Below are positions 1 to 10,584 of a stretch of 64,000 bases of DNA, piece by piece; position 1 is the first letter of the stretch, and each line of letters opens with the position of its first letter. The notes below the pieces were generated by a model, which was not told the DNA's origin, ran no database searches, and was given only the letters and a program-made list of their open reading frames with translations. Source of the stretch: Bolinopsis microptera (lineage: Eukaryota; Ctenophora; Tentaculata; Lobata; Bolinopsidae); the NCBI RefSeq assembly GCF_026151205.1, contig NC_087072.1, forward strand, positions 9,111,669 through 9,175,668, read 5' to 3'. The translations under genes were made by a program, and so were the position numbers.

Positions 1-300
1 TTTATATTTGAATAACGAATCTTAAACAGCTAGCATTACTACTTCATACTAAAAAAGCCGATTCTAGATATTTTACCTGTAAAAGAAACCAATAAAATAT
101 GGGCGTGGCCGGTGGGGACCGAAGATGGAAGAGTTTGAAGCTGAAATTTTTTTTTGTGGTCTTTGAACCTAAGGATCAACAGATAAGAACATACTCATAA
201 TTATTCAAGGACATTTTGTTTTTTGAACCGGTCTAACTTACATAGACGTGAATATCTTGAATATTTATCGAATAATGATAATCTCAAATTTCAAGACAAA
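1..300. other. AT-rich DNA without a recognised feature
   Basis: I see no long frame, terminal repeat or RNA gene here. The stretch runs directly into the decamer array. Confidence 0.5.
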
Positions 301-420
301 TTAATGTCAATTAATGTCAATTAATGTCAATTAATGTCAATTAATGTCAATTAATGTCAATTAATGTCAATTAATGTCAATTAATGTCAATTAATGTCAA
401 TTAATGTCAATTAATGTCAA
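301..420. repeat. Decamer tandem array, 12 perfect copies
   Basis: Twelve uninterrupted copies of TTAATGTCAA occupy this stretch, followed by a partial TGTCA. An inverted match (GACATTAATTGAC) lies at about 448-460, so the array can pair with sequence just downstream. The perfect copies imply recent expansion or an active length polymorphism. Confidence 0.95.
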
Positions 421-1150
421 TGTCAGTTTGGGGTTTTTATGGAATACTGACATTAATTGACGTTGCATCCCCCCCAACATGTATGTATGTATGTACCAAT
501 ACAAGTGTGTGGCTATATTGATTGATCCATGTCACGTGTCATTTGTATATGATATGATCTCTTAAAACTATTAATACTACATTCGAAGTGTTCTAAACGG
601 TAAACATCCTTCATTCGTGTTTATTAAATTTTCGGCGAAATAACCACCGAAAAACAGTTCACTTTACCGTCTGTACTTGAAAATTCACGGGACGAACTTA
701 TGAATATATCGAAGTTCCGGTGTTGTGTTATAGTGATTTATGGACCGTTCACATAATACGTTATCAACACAGAGTCAGTATTACTAATTATTATCGAAAT
801 ATATTATACGACTGAAAGATCAAGCCGTCTTAAATCCTGAGACAAAAGATTTAACGGAAGCTTCCTGAAAAAATCACACATTGAATAATTAAGCTAAATA
901 ACGATACAGTTAATTCCCCCCCCCCCCCCCCCCCCCCCCGCCCCATCGGCTGATTAAGTAACATATGTCAACACCCCGGCCCCTCAGTACGCCGGTGATA
1001 AAAACCGGAAGAGAAGCGCGGACAAACTTAGAAAGAACTGCTGAAAGAAGTGTATTTTATATTAAAACTGGTGTATTATAACTGATGTATAATTCTGTCC
1101 GTGACCCAGAACGTGATCTGAGCCGCGCGCACGTGCTACAACGGTGATTA
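421..1150. other. Intergenic DNA with a poly-C run
   Basis: No gene is recognised. The stretch holds the inverted decamer match near 448-460 and a run of 24 C residues at 916-939. No coding frame is convincing. Confidence 0.5.
916..939. repeat. Poly-C homopolymer (24 C)
   Basis: A pure run of C, followed by G and four more C. Similar runs occur at 2,098-2,123, 20,260-20,277 and 57,634-57,661, so long C tracts recur in this genome. Exact length in the assembly is unreliable. Confidence 0.9.
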
Positions 1151-1167
1151 CTGCAGCTCGGAGCTGA

Positions 1168-1233
1168 CTCGGAGCTGACTCAGCTCTGTACACACAGAAT
1201 GGAATGTGTGTACAGAGCTGAGTCAGCTCCGAG
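1168..1233. repeat. Perfect 29-bp inverted repeat (hairpin)
   Basis: Arms 1,168-1,196 and 1,205-1,233 are exact reverse complements around the 8-nt loop GAATGGAA. The arm begins CTCGGAGCTGACTCAGC. Part of the left arm is also tandemly repeated just upstream (GGAGCTGACT twice). It could be the core of a small foldback element or a structured RNA; I see no target duplication. Confidence 0.9.
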
Positions 1234-1524
1234 CTGAGTGTAGATAACTGATTTGAGTGACACACTAACTATTCAATTTTAACTGTTTAGAGAGATTTTC
1301 AAAGAACGTTCCATGGTTCCTAGAATACCAAATAAAAGATTCGAAATGTAGCATACAGTGAATATGTCCCTATAAAACATTGTAATGTAGATTATTATTA
1401 TCGACAATATAGGCAGTCGGCAGAGTGAATGAGTTCAGCCATCTACAGATTATCGGGAGACCCCCGAATTGCCCGTATCCATGGAAACGTAAAAAATACT
1501 TAGACGTCGCTCAATCTTTCGCAG

Positions 1525-1701
1525 GTAAGTTTAAGGCATATCTTTTCTAAAACGGAAGAAAGACTGATTGTTTTAGTTCCATCCAGTTAAACCCAATTGT
1601 CAAGCGACAAAATATTTATGAATGTGCTAGAACCTGGTGTCCCTATATATGTAGACGAGATTATTTGTGAATTATTTTTACGACTATGATCATTTTCTCA
1701 G
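1525..1701 (+). other. Predicted 177-bp intron
   Basis: A strong donor (GCAG then GTAAGT) at 1,521-1,530 pairs with a pyrimidine-rich acceptor (CATTTTCTCAG) ending at 1,701. The next base opens the only host-like frame of the region. The exon ending at 1,524 has an in-frame stop at 1,501 and no ATG after it, so it would be 5' UTR. Alternatively, 1,701 could be a trans-splice acceptor. Confidence 0.5.
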
Positions 1702-1956
1702 ACTGTCAAAAGAGACAATTTTGAAAAAGCGTTGAAAGACCTCATGGATCAAATCAGCTTTGGATCAATGCCGTTTCTCGATAATGACTTGACAGAGGGT
1801 ATTATCAAATTGATTGTACAGGAGTGCCACAAAATCTGCTTTCCACAAGATTTGGATGCCTTGGTGTCGGGGTTGAGTGAGTCAACTAAATTGGACATCA
1901 TGGAAATATTTTACGATATTTTTAGATTGAAGAAGGTCGACGGGATTTCGATGTAG
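1702..1956 (+). CDS. Last exon of an unidentified host-like gene
   Basis: The frame is open from the acceptor at 1,702 to a TAG at 1,954-1,956. The first ATG is at 1,744, giving 70 residues (MDQISFGSMPFLDNDLTEGI at the start). The protein looks like a real globular, mostly helical sequence: amphipathic stretches, balanced charge, two cysteines, and no low complexity. I do not recognise the family. No AATAAA lies close downstream. It may be the end of a longer gene whose upstream exons lie to the left, a small protein starting at 1,744, or a gene fragment. It is the only non-transposon coding candidate I find in the window. Confidence 0.45.
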   Translation, partial: TVKRDNFEKALKDLMDQISFGSMPFLDNDLTEGIIKLIVQECHKICFPQDLDALVSGLSESTKLDIMEIFYDIFRLKKVDGISM

Positions 1957-2701
1957 TTATGTCTTATAGCAGTCGCAAATACATTTGACATAATATTGGA
2001 CACCCCCCTTAGTACCATGTACCTGTTTTTCTGGGAAATGTGCCATGTACTAACTGTGTTTTGGAAGAAAATATGACCACGGTACTAAGTATATGATCCC
2101 CCCCCCCCCCCCCCCCCCCCCCCGATGCTATCATGATTGCATAGAATTATGTACTGTGAATATGTTAAATTACAGCATTACCAAGTATAATTAGTTCACA
2201 GATCCACGCCCTACCTACCAAACTGTTACACAACATGAAGGCTTTGATTTGCTTCTAATTTAAGAGCTATAAAGTGTATGAGAAAAATCAACTATAACAG
2301 GTTTAGATGTTTACCTGAGTTCTGTATCGTTCGATAGCAACTCCATCTATACATCTAGTCAGCAAGCCATTACTGTACGTGTATTCCACCAGTACTTGCG
2401 ATCCTCGTTGCAGCTTTCGCATGTTTTATGGGTCCAGCTTTCGCAGTTTATGGCTTCTACCTTGCGATTTCGTAGAAGGTAGACCATTTCTTGCTGTCAC
2501 GGGCTAACTAAATGGCATAAGAACATTGAAGAGCGACCAAAGCAGCCTCATTCAGTGCTTTCTTCTTCGTTCTCTTCGTCAGTCCAAAGCAGTTGAGTAG
2601 AGCTGGTAACCCAATCTCTACCGTAAAGAGCTGAGCTTTCCAAACTCACCCGTCGATGCCAGCTCTAGCTGTTGTACCTTACTTATTTACGCACGACTTG
2701 G
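1957..2701. other. Non-coding stretch downstream of the exon
   Basis: Contains the poly-C run at 2,098-2,123 and no convincing frame. From about 2,300 the base composition becomes more even and may belong to the decayed retroelement trace that follows. Confidence 0.4.
2098..2123. repeat. Poly-C homopolymer (26 C)
   Basis: An uninterrupted C run, one of four long C tracts in the window. Confidence 0.9.
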
Positions 2702-2983
2702 TCACCACAAGTCAGTTCTATCAGAACCACTTCTCTCTACAATTTCAGGTCTCTCGGATGTGTTGTAGATGTGTTGTATCGTGTCCTCGTCCCAGATCAG
2801 CATCCAGTCATTCGCCCTCTCAAACGGCATCTCCTTCCTCAACTTCAGCTCATCATAGCTCCCATTCTTCAACTTGAATCGTAACGATTATTTGTCGGAG
2901 GGCGTGGAAAATGCGGAATTGTAAGTCTTGAGTTGGTCTAGCAAGGCTCCAGCTATGACACGCAGAACGTTGTCATGCCTCCA
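2702..2983 (-). pseudogene. Decayed retroelement-like coding trace
   Basis: Two short minus-strand frames lie end to end. The first (2,888-2,983) reads WRHDNVLRVIAG then LLDQLKTY. It resembles the WRHDxVL motif that precedes the reverse transcriptase in R2-type and related non-LTR elements. The second (about 2,702-2,868) reads LKLRKEMPFERANDWMLIWD. Stops and a frame change separate them. No reverse-transcriptase motif is visible around them, so the assignment rests on one short motif. Confidence 0.3.
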
Positions 2984-3248
2984 GTTGTATCTCTTGGAGT
3001 TTCTTGCTACACTACAGACAGTAGACAGCCAGGATGTGGTTGATGTTGCACGTCTTCCAAAAGTTTCCTGTCCTCGAATAGCTTCACAGCTTCATATTAG
3101 CAGGGGTATTAGCCACATCATTTTGTCGAGTTTAGATGGAATTTAAGGAGAGCTGGGCTCATCTTGTAGTTGTAGATAAGGTTGTTCCAATAAAGTCTAA
3201 TTGCGTTGTGTCTCCCATGTCAAGAACCTGCCCTGTACTACCTTGTTC

Positions 3249-3288
3249 ACCGAGGAGGACTCATGTTTACATCTGAGTCCTCCTCGGT
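3249..3288. repeat. 15-bp perfect inverted repeat
   Basis: The arms ACCGAGGAGGACTCA (3,249-3,263) and its exact reverse complement (3,274-3,288) flank a 10-nt loop. It looks like a stem-loop or a remnant of a small palindromic element. Confidence 0.85.
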
Positions 3289-3746
3289 CTTTAGTTATTA
3301 CTCCAAACAGCTCCTGGAAGTAGAGATCTCGCTCCCTAGCAGTCAGCTCCGTCGTATACGACCATTTTGAGCTGTTATTGTAGGCTTGTTATATAAGGCT
3401 TCTATACATCTAGTGTTATCACTGTTCTTTAAGGCGTGTCCCTTTGATACCTGAAGAGACTTGTATTAAACTAAATTGATAATTCATTGCGATTATAATC
3501 ATGATAGAAACTTTGATGAACCTATTAATTATATTATAGTATTATGATTATTATATAGTGCAATAAGAGTTTCTACCTTTTTAACCCTGCACTAAGCTAA
3601 AATATATTAATTAAATCTGAAAATCACTTAAAATCTTACCTAAAAATTGCAGTCTAGCCTGATTGCGACATCATTAGAAGAGAGAAATAATTGAAATCCA
3701 ATTCAGCAACAGACAAGAAACCATACTTCCTGCAAATTTGGTAGTT

Positions 3747-3984
3747 ATTTTTTATTTGAAAATTCAATTAATCATTATATACAATGTATATAAATCAAGC
3801 GTTACATTTCAGCCATGCAAAATTACAATGACATATTTTGATATACTAAATGATAAATGGTACTGCAATATAAGTTGCTTAATGTTTGGCCGGATGATAA
3901 CTAACGAGAAAAATAAACTTGATTAAATATAATAATTAATTCGGCTGAACCAACACATAGCAAGAGCCACATTAACGTTGGGGC
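3747..3984 (-). repeat. Interspersed repeat X, copy 1
   Basis: About 240 bp match 43,329-43,567 at roughly 90 percent by eye, with one internal replacement. Read on the minus strand, both copies start near AACGTTAATGTGGC and end in TTTTCAAATAAAAAA. That gives a polyadenylation-like signal and an A-rich tail, so X is probably the 3' end of a retrotransposed RNA in minus orientation. No coding capacity is seen. Confidence 0.7.
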
Positions 3985-4099
3985 CGTCGTAAAAGTCATG
4001 TCAACCTAGGAAATTGTTTCAGAGTATTTCTCTGATTCTGTCGTGTTGATCATCATTTCACAATGCCTCAGCCGTACTAAAACACAACCTACGATTTGA

Positions 4100-4409
4100 A
4101 AGGGCTCCCGTATGTTTGTTTTATGTGGGCAACATCGTAGAATACACACGCTATACACTATGGTTTCAGAGCGGATACTAATCTCATGCTGCAGTGTTAA
4201 TAAGCATGAAAGTACAAAAGGTAACAAAATCTTATCGACTACACAAATTCAGGTTATTAAATGATAAAACAACTTCTTATCTACTTCAGCCCTAATGTCA
4301 TAACTGATCACATATTATCTCACCACCTCCCTATATTTACAATATTTGACTGGGAAATTAGCAAGAACAAAAATATTCACAAGCACACTCAATATTATGA
4401 CTATTATAA
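4100..4409 (+). mobile_element. LINE fragment, 5' part (split by a DNA transposon)
   Basis: Plus-strand sequence just before 4,409 reads VITDHILSHHLPIFTIFDWE then QYYDYYK. This aligns with LINE-A ORF2 (GILTDRISHHSPIFQIFD then QYYDYNK), the end of its endonuclease domain with the catalytic SHH histidine. Similarity fades toward about 4,100 (a HES/HEK match near 4,205). The continuation lies at 6,635-7,395, after the inserted DNA transposon. Confidence 0.8.
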
Positions 4410-6630
4410 GGACACGTTCATTTGAGTTTGAGGATATTGGTAAATATAAGTGACCCTATTAAAAGGCACAGTGTAGTTGACTTTGTCACACTATGAAATT
4501 ACACAAACCCTTGATGGTTAGGATAATCGTCTCATCCTCTAGGCTAACTTTGTCACATAACGATATCTTAATCAGGTGATAAGATATCGCTTAAATACGG
4601 CCGGCACGGAAATGGTTACATTGTCACACTATAAACATGTGACAGAGTAAATATGGACCCCTTGCTGCTTTTTTTGACCAAATTTTTGAGTGTCCAGTTG
4701 ATTGGATGGGTACATATGACCATTACCTACATATTTGACGACTTTTTTCGTTAGATGGTGCACTCAGGTTTACTCTGTCACACATTTAGGAAAATTTGTG
4801 AAGAATGTTTAGGGCACCCTGATAAGCAATGCTGAGAAGTGTAGGTTAATTTGATGGTCTGGAAGTGCTAGGAATTTTTATTATATCATATGGTCGTAGG
4901 GAATTAAAACACGAAGGCACAATTAACAAGTTTACTTTGTCACATAATCTTGATGATATCTGAACATGTGTGGAATTGAACAAATGATGATATAACAGCT
5001 TAAACCCCTTATATTACGTACTATGGATCAAACAACACTGCTATTACCATGCACCAGACACATAAATCATAATCAGGTGGTATTATGTTAACAGTGTCAC
5101 AATTAAACTACCGCAACATGGTCAAAATAGGGTAATTTCGTCACAACAAAATTATTATAACTCTGTTAGGTCCTTGCTGGCAAAATAACTAGTTTATCGA
5201 AATTTTTTTGATGATAAAGTTACATAGTATTCTAATAGAGGTATAGTTCCTCAAAATAGGGGCAAGACATGTTCACTTTGTCACATCAGTTATTATAAGA
5301 GTTAAGTAATCGTCATCAGATTAACAGATATTTTCCGTAGTTTGGATCGATTAATATAGGCAACTAGGCAATAAAGCATCTTATGCCAATTTTAACACAC
5401 TATCTTAATATTGTTGGGGCAGGGAAAGTTAATTTTGTCACATTTTCAGTGTCTTTGACAAATTAATCTAAAATTGTTAAACTTGAGCTCTTATGTTCTG
5501 GACAATATTCTACCAATCGTTTCTGAAAGAATGCTGAATTCTAATAGAGTTATAGATCTTCAAAATAGGGGCAAGACATGTTTACTTTGTCACATCAGTT
5601 ATTATTAGAGTTAGGTAATCGTCATCACATTAACATATATTCTTTTGTAGTTTGGATTGATTTATATAGGTAATAAAGCAGCCTTTAGCCTATGCTAATT
5701 TTTACACACTATCTTGAAATTGTTGGGGCAGGAAAAGTTAATTTTGTCACATTTTTTGTGACTTTGACAAATTTAACTATTTAACCTAAAATTGTTAAAC
5801 TTGAGCTCTGATGTTCTGGACAATATTCTACCAATTTTTTGAAAGACTGTTGAATTCTAATATAGTTATAGAATAATATATAGATATTCAAAATAGGGAA
5901 CAAGACATGTTTACTTTGTCACATCAGTTATTATAAGAGTTATTATAAGAGAATATTTCATTCTATAACCTATTTACGATTTCGTATAATTTTTTGTGAC
6001 AATGTAAACGTCAACTGATCTTAACTTGCATCAACTACATTGTCATCATATAAAGTTTTTCCGCCTTTCAAACCAAGATCAGATATAAATAATTCGCCCA
6101 AAATTTAAAATTCCATATATTGTGACAGAATTAACATCATTTCCCAATAACCGAGTGCCTGTATTAGCTAACTATTCAAAACAACATATTTTAGGGCTAT
6201 GATTGGTATATCAACCATCAAATAATGAGTTAAAAGGGTTTTGAGGACACCTCACAGTAGAATAGAGGTATGGTATTCTGAGTGTGACAAAGTTACCCAA
6301 ATATTGCCTTGTAACCGTTCGATCCGTGCCCTTTAATCAATGTTGTATCATAATTGTTAGATTGACCTAATCTACTATATTTCAGACCAAGGAATGATAA
6401 TAAGACAACTGCAGTTAACTAAGTCACACAAAATGTGACATTTGAACCATTATAGTGCCTAACAACAATAGATTTTCTTTCTGAGCAGTACATATGGGAG
6501 TATGGGTAACGTGGCTAATGTTCTGAACTTCTGAACGTGCTAGGTTAATAGATGTCAAAATTAAGCCACTATCGTCGAAAACGCTATTATTTTTGTTTAC
6601 CAATATCCTCAAACTCAAATGAACGTGTCC
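4410..6630. mobile_element. Non-autonomous DNA transposon, GGACACGTTCA family, copy 1
   Basis: Perfect 35-bp terminal inverted repeats (4,410-4,444 and 6,596-6,630) begin GGACACGTTCA. The target duplication is ATAA (4,406-4,409 and 6,631-6,634). Removing the element and one ATAA restores the LINE codons for DYYKSN, matching DYNKPN of LINE-A, so the boundaries are secure. No transposase frame exists. The interior carries about 16 dispersed copies of a motif like GTTTACTTTGTCACA, for example at 4,476, 4,930, 5,271, 5,580 and 5,909. They are mostly forward up to about 5,920 and inverted at 5,996, 6,121 and 6,283. A unit of about 310 bp is tandemly repeated near 5,253-5,925. The superfamily is uncertain; 4-bp duplications occur in Sola, Chapaev and Ginger. 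Confidence 0.92.
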
Positions 6631-7395
6631 ATAAATCAAACACTGATAAATTTGCTGAAGTCTTGGGTAACAAACTAGACAAGAGGAAGTGTGTCAAACA
6701 GTATATATTCATTCAATTAAATCAAGTGATGCAATACAAACCAGACAATGAACCAATTATAGATTTTACTAACTTTCATGATATCTTTAAAAACAGCATT
6801 GACGAAACCTGCAAACTAGCTGTACCCAAAACCACTAAGCGCACTATCCAGAACAACCCCTAGATTACTGGCGGGATTATAGCCTCAGTAAACCACTGCC
6901 ATGGACTGTATGATGACTGGGCGAAAGTCAGGAAAGTTAAGTGTAAACAAGGCGAAACTGACACAAAAGGGGGCACATGCCTGTGTTCTATCTGCTGTAA
7001 TAAAAGATACCGTTATGATGACTACATATAGAAATATAGAAAGGCTCTAAAAAAGGTTCGTTAAAAGGCTGTATCTGAATATTATTCTGACAAGTTTCTT
7101 GAAACTCAGGGAAACTCCAAGAAAACCTGGGAACTGATAAATAAAATTCGTGGCAAACAGAAACGTGATATCAGACCTATATTTACCATAGACAATGAAA
7201 AGATAACTGATCGCAGAGTTATAGCTAATGAATTCAATATAAGTATTTTGTATCCCTAGCATCTAACCTTAATGCAGCCTACACAGAACTAGGAGAGATA
7301 CAAATAAATCAGCTTCCAAGTTTCTGTGACTTCTTACCTAAATCGAATAGAGCTAATATATATCTACATGACTGCTCACCTGAGGAGGCTAATAT
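6631..7395 (+). mobile_element. LINE fragment, 3' part
   Basis: Continues the LINE copy of 4,100-4,409. It includes FTNFHDIFKNSIDETCKL (LINE-A: FTTFHDIFKDCIDRTCKL), then AKVRKVKCKQGETDTKGGTC with a following CSICC cysteine cluster, then GNSKKTWELINKIRGKQ and DNEKITDRRVIANEFN. It stops near the start of the reverse-transcriptase domain at about 7,395. Several stops and frame changes show that it is dead. It belongs to the LINE-A family but is clearly diverged from it. Confidence 0.85.
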
Positions 7396-7901
7396 AATGT
7401 AACTTGCCCAAGCGATAATCATGTTATTGCATGACTCCTACATTTAGGCTGTGATTAAGAGGTAAATAGGGGTGTGATAACCTAAGACTAGGAGGGTACA
7501 AAATTACGGCCACGGTCCTTTTAAGTTTCGATTGTTTAATATTTAGCTGAAAATACGACACCGATAATAGGTAAATACCGATTAAACGATTGGTATTGGT
7601 CAATATACTCACCATGTATAATTAATCTCAGCAATAATGGATACTAATCCAAACAGCCGGCCTGGTAACATAGTAATGTATCTCTTGACATATATTAATG
7701 ATATAGAAATACGATATTTTGGGGAAATATGTTATGATCGGCCTATGCTGCTCAGAAGTAGAACCTAAATAGTCGAACAAGCCTATTAAACCAATTTCAA
7801 CATTCAACAACCACTTCATAAATCAATGATTGAAAATTGAAATATCAAAATTGGACAGTGATCTTGACTTACCCTTATTATATGGGCCTTATAGTTATAC
7901 A

Positions 7902-7927
<26 letters not shown>
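7902..7927. repeat. (TA)n microsatellite
   Basis: Thirteen uninterrupted AT/TA units. Confidence 0.9.
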
Positions 7928-7932
<5 letters not shown>

Positions 7933-8496
7933 TATATTAAATCAGTTTCTGTATAAAAGCATTTAAACCGGCGTTGACAGTTTTGAAGTTACTGTAAAAG
8001 AGGACATTAGTTTCTAGTAACTGAACTAACTTACACAAACTCAAACAAGTCAGTCGAGTTTCTGTATTTGCTTAATAAGCTGGTAATCGTACCGTTCCCA
8101 ATGTAAATGAAAAGATTCCTGACCTTCAATTTGCTGAGTAATAGATCATACGGAATTAATGAATTAAATGGTTAAAGCCCAAGATTGCTTAATTACTACA
8201 AAACACAACAGGTTCTTAGTTCTAAAACGACAGCTGTTCCATGTTCTATCAAAATTGAGAAGAAACGTAACTAAAGCTCAAAAGATAGATTCTTGATATC
8301 TCTTCTGTTACGAAAATCAGCTGGTTCATAAAATTAATAAAGAGATTCGCATGCACGATTTAAAATAAAAGTAGAAACGTAATCGAAAGACAAACTGAAC
8401 AAATGAGGATTTCGTCTTGAAACGAGCTATATATAAGAGTATAACGTAGCGCTCGACTCCAAATAGAATTCAAATAAAAATGCGCTCCGGTAGTTT

Positions 8497-8519
8497 CAAC
8501 TCCCAGCAGCTGGGAGTTG
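8497..8519. repeat. 11-bp palindrome with 1-nt centre
   Basis: CAACTCCCAGC and its reverse complement are separated by a single A. Outer bases (TTTC and GAAA) extend the symmetry with one bulge. Such a tight palindrome may be a dimeric protein-binding site or the centre of a foldback. Confidence 0.8.
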
Positions 8520-8559
8520 GAAACCTGGAATTCACGTTACTGTCGCTGTGAGAAGCCTT

Positions 8560-8598
8560 ATTGAGTGCGCGGCGCGGCACAGTAACGCATCGCGCTAC
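8560..8598. repeat. GC-rich 39-bp repeat, copy 1
   Basis: The stretch containing GGCACAGTAACGCATCGCGC recurs in inverted orientation at 60,998-61,036 with one mismatch, within otherwise AT-rich and dissimilar flanks. Confidence 0.75.
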
Positions 8599-10584
8599 GT
8601 ACAATTTTTCCAATATTTTGATCAAAAATAATTTTTATTTGGATTTCAAAGTACGCACTACGCCGCGCAGTTAGAAATCGTAATTAAGAGATTTGAGATT
8701 TAATCATTATTTTCACAAGTGAGTCGATATATTGCAATCCCATCTCTTTTCGCTGCTGCTCACAGCATAGAGCTTCAATGCTCAAACCGTATATCTAGTT
8801 GATAGTAAAGTAGTATAGAAGTAGTAAAGTAGTATAGAAGCTGTTTCGTTGCACATCGAAATACAGATATTACTAAATGATCTTGAGAGGTTATTTAATG
8901 TAATCGATTTAGTGTTACTGCCTTTAAGCTGTGATGTGCTGGAGACTACTAAAACTTGTTCTAGTATAGAAAAGCACAGCGGATTTTGCTATCATGTTAC
9001 ACTTTTGTAGATCAGGATCGAATTTGAACGTATTACTCCCAAACAGATTATTTCAATCCTTCATTATATGGAAATATCGATAACCCATTCGAGCCTTTTT
9101 TTAAATGTGTTTATGTTTTTGAAAAAGTATATTATTGTGATACTTCCATGTATTAAATCGTTTAAATGGTATGGTAAAGAACAGTACACAGATACTTATT
9201 CTTTGATGCCCCGAAACACATTCCTAGCTCTAGATCTGCCTTACATTTCAATAATGGCTCTTTCATCACATTTGCTTGATAACTGCTGATTTGTAATGCT
9301 TAAAATTGATCCCACTCAGTTTGACTATCTTAGGTTAGCTGTAATATCGAACTCGACAGTAGCTTCCTCTGTCATGTCGGAGATCTCAGGAGACGACTGG
9401 GTATTTTGTGTCAAGAAGAGGTTAACCTCCCACTTAACACGAAACAAATTTGAATTTTGATCTTTATTACAGATTAAACATATCATATATAACCATAAAA
9501 GCCGCGCGTCGGCTGATTGCTTCAACTTGGATTGGTAGTAATTTCAGTTTACAGAAGCTGAAGGACGGCAGCTCAAAAGCCCCAGTGAACCATCGGAAAG
9601 ATCAAGGACTCGAGTGCCAATAGTGGCTTTTTCGAACCCATTTTCGCCGATTTGCTGTGGCCCAGATGAGCCGCGCCCTGCTGCTTAACGGCACATGGTG
9701 GTTTTTGTTTAAATACTTATTTAAATTTAAGCGATAATTCATTTGGTGGTTTACAGTTTTTGAATCATGTTCATCATTTATTTTTCGTTCAATTATCACG
9801 TTTTTACAATTCAGTATGCATAGTCAACATTGTTGAGGCAACCAGCTTCCGCAGTTCAATAATTGGAGACCGAAAAATATAAATTGATCGAAATTTACAA
9901 TTCATCGTTATCAAATATAGTCAATAATAATCTTGATTCCATTTAGTACATAATAAGTTGGTTTTATTCTCTTGCAACACTACTGCACAACAAAAACTGC
10001 GCCTGTCCACCAGCAACAGCGCAGTCATAGGTGTGCAGCCAAAGCTAGGCCACACACCCATGGCCGCGCCGGTTAAACAACTCTATATTCAATCGTTATA
10101 TTAGGAAATTTTAGTTAATTCTTTGATCACTCTTCAGTGCCGGTGGGCAGGCGCCCCGCATAGTTGGCTTTCCAAATTTACAGTCTCAAGAAAGCCGATA
10201 CGGTAATCGAGTCCCGGAGCAGAACACACATTTAGAAAATTGAAAAATTAAAATTAAAATAACAAATTAGAAATTAAAAATTAAAAATTACATGACTACG
10301 AGAGTCCAGACAGGCGACAAACACACAAACCGGACGAAGAGAGGACCCACTGCTGAATTCGACATATAATGAATTGTTGAAAACATAATGATTCCTACAC
10401 TAATATGATCTTGAGGCATGCCCTGCATGTACTGTGCGAGTACATTGTAAATAATATCTGATAAGATGGGCCAAAAATAGCGGCACAGCGCGCAAAATGC
10501 GCGGCGTGACCGCCGAAATTTTATACTTTAGACATTAACATTTCAATCGGCTTTAGCGCTCAGCATATCTTCATTGAGTAGACA

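Larger units (their letters stand above)
7396..10231. other. Intergenic DNA, no gene recognised
   Basis: Only short frames with no family resemblance are present. Contents that can be named are a (TA)n tract at 7,902-7,927, a palindrome at 8,497-8,519 and a GC-rich repeat at 8,560-8,598. The 3' untranslated part of LINE-A may reach into the end of this stretch. Confidence 0.5.

Noticed and set aside
301-420. Telomere-like or CRISPR-like repeat
   Set aside because: A pure decamer satellite without spacers; the unit is not G-rich.
4410-6630. Polinton or other large virus-like element, from the long inverted termini
   Set aside because: Only 2.2 kb, no coding genes, 35-bp termini and a 4-bp target duplication; this fits a small non-autonomous DNA transposon.
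10232-10291. Certain 3' end and target duplication for LINE-A
   Set aside because: The AATTAAA-rich tract is a plausible tail, but no duplication matches the 5' flank at 16,327, so the 3' limit stays approximate.
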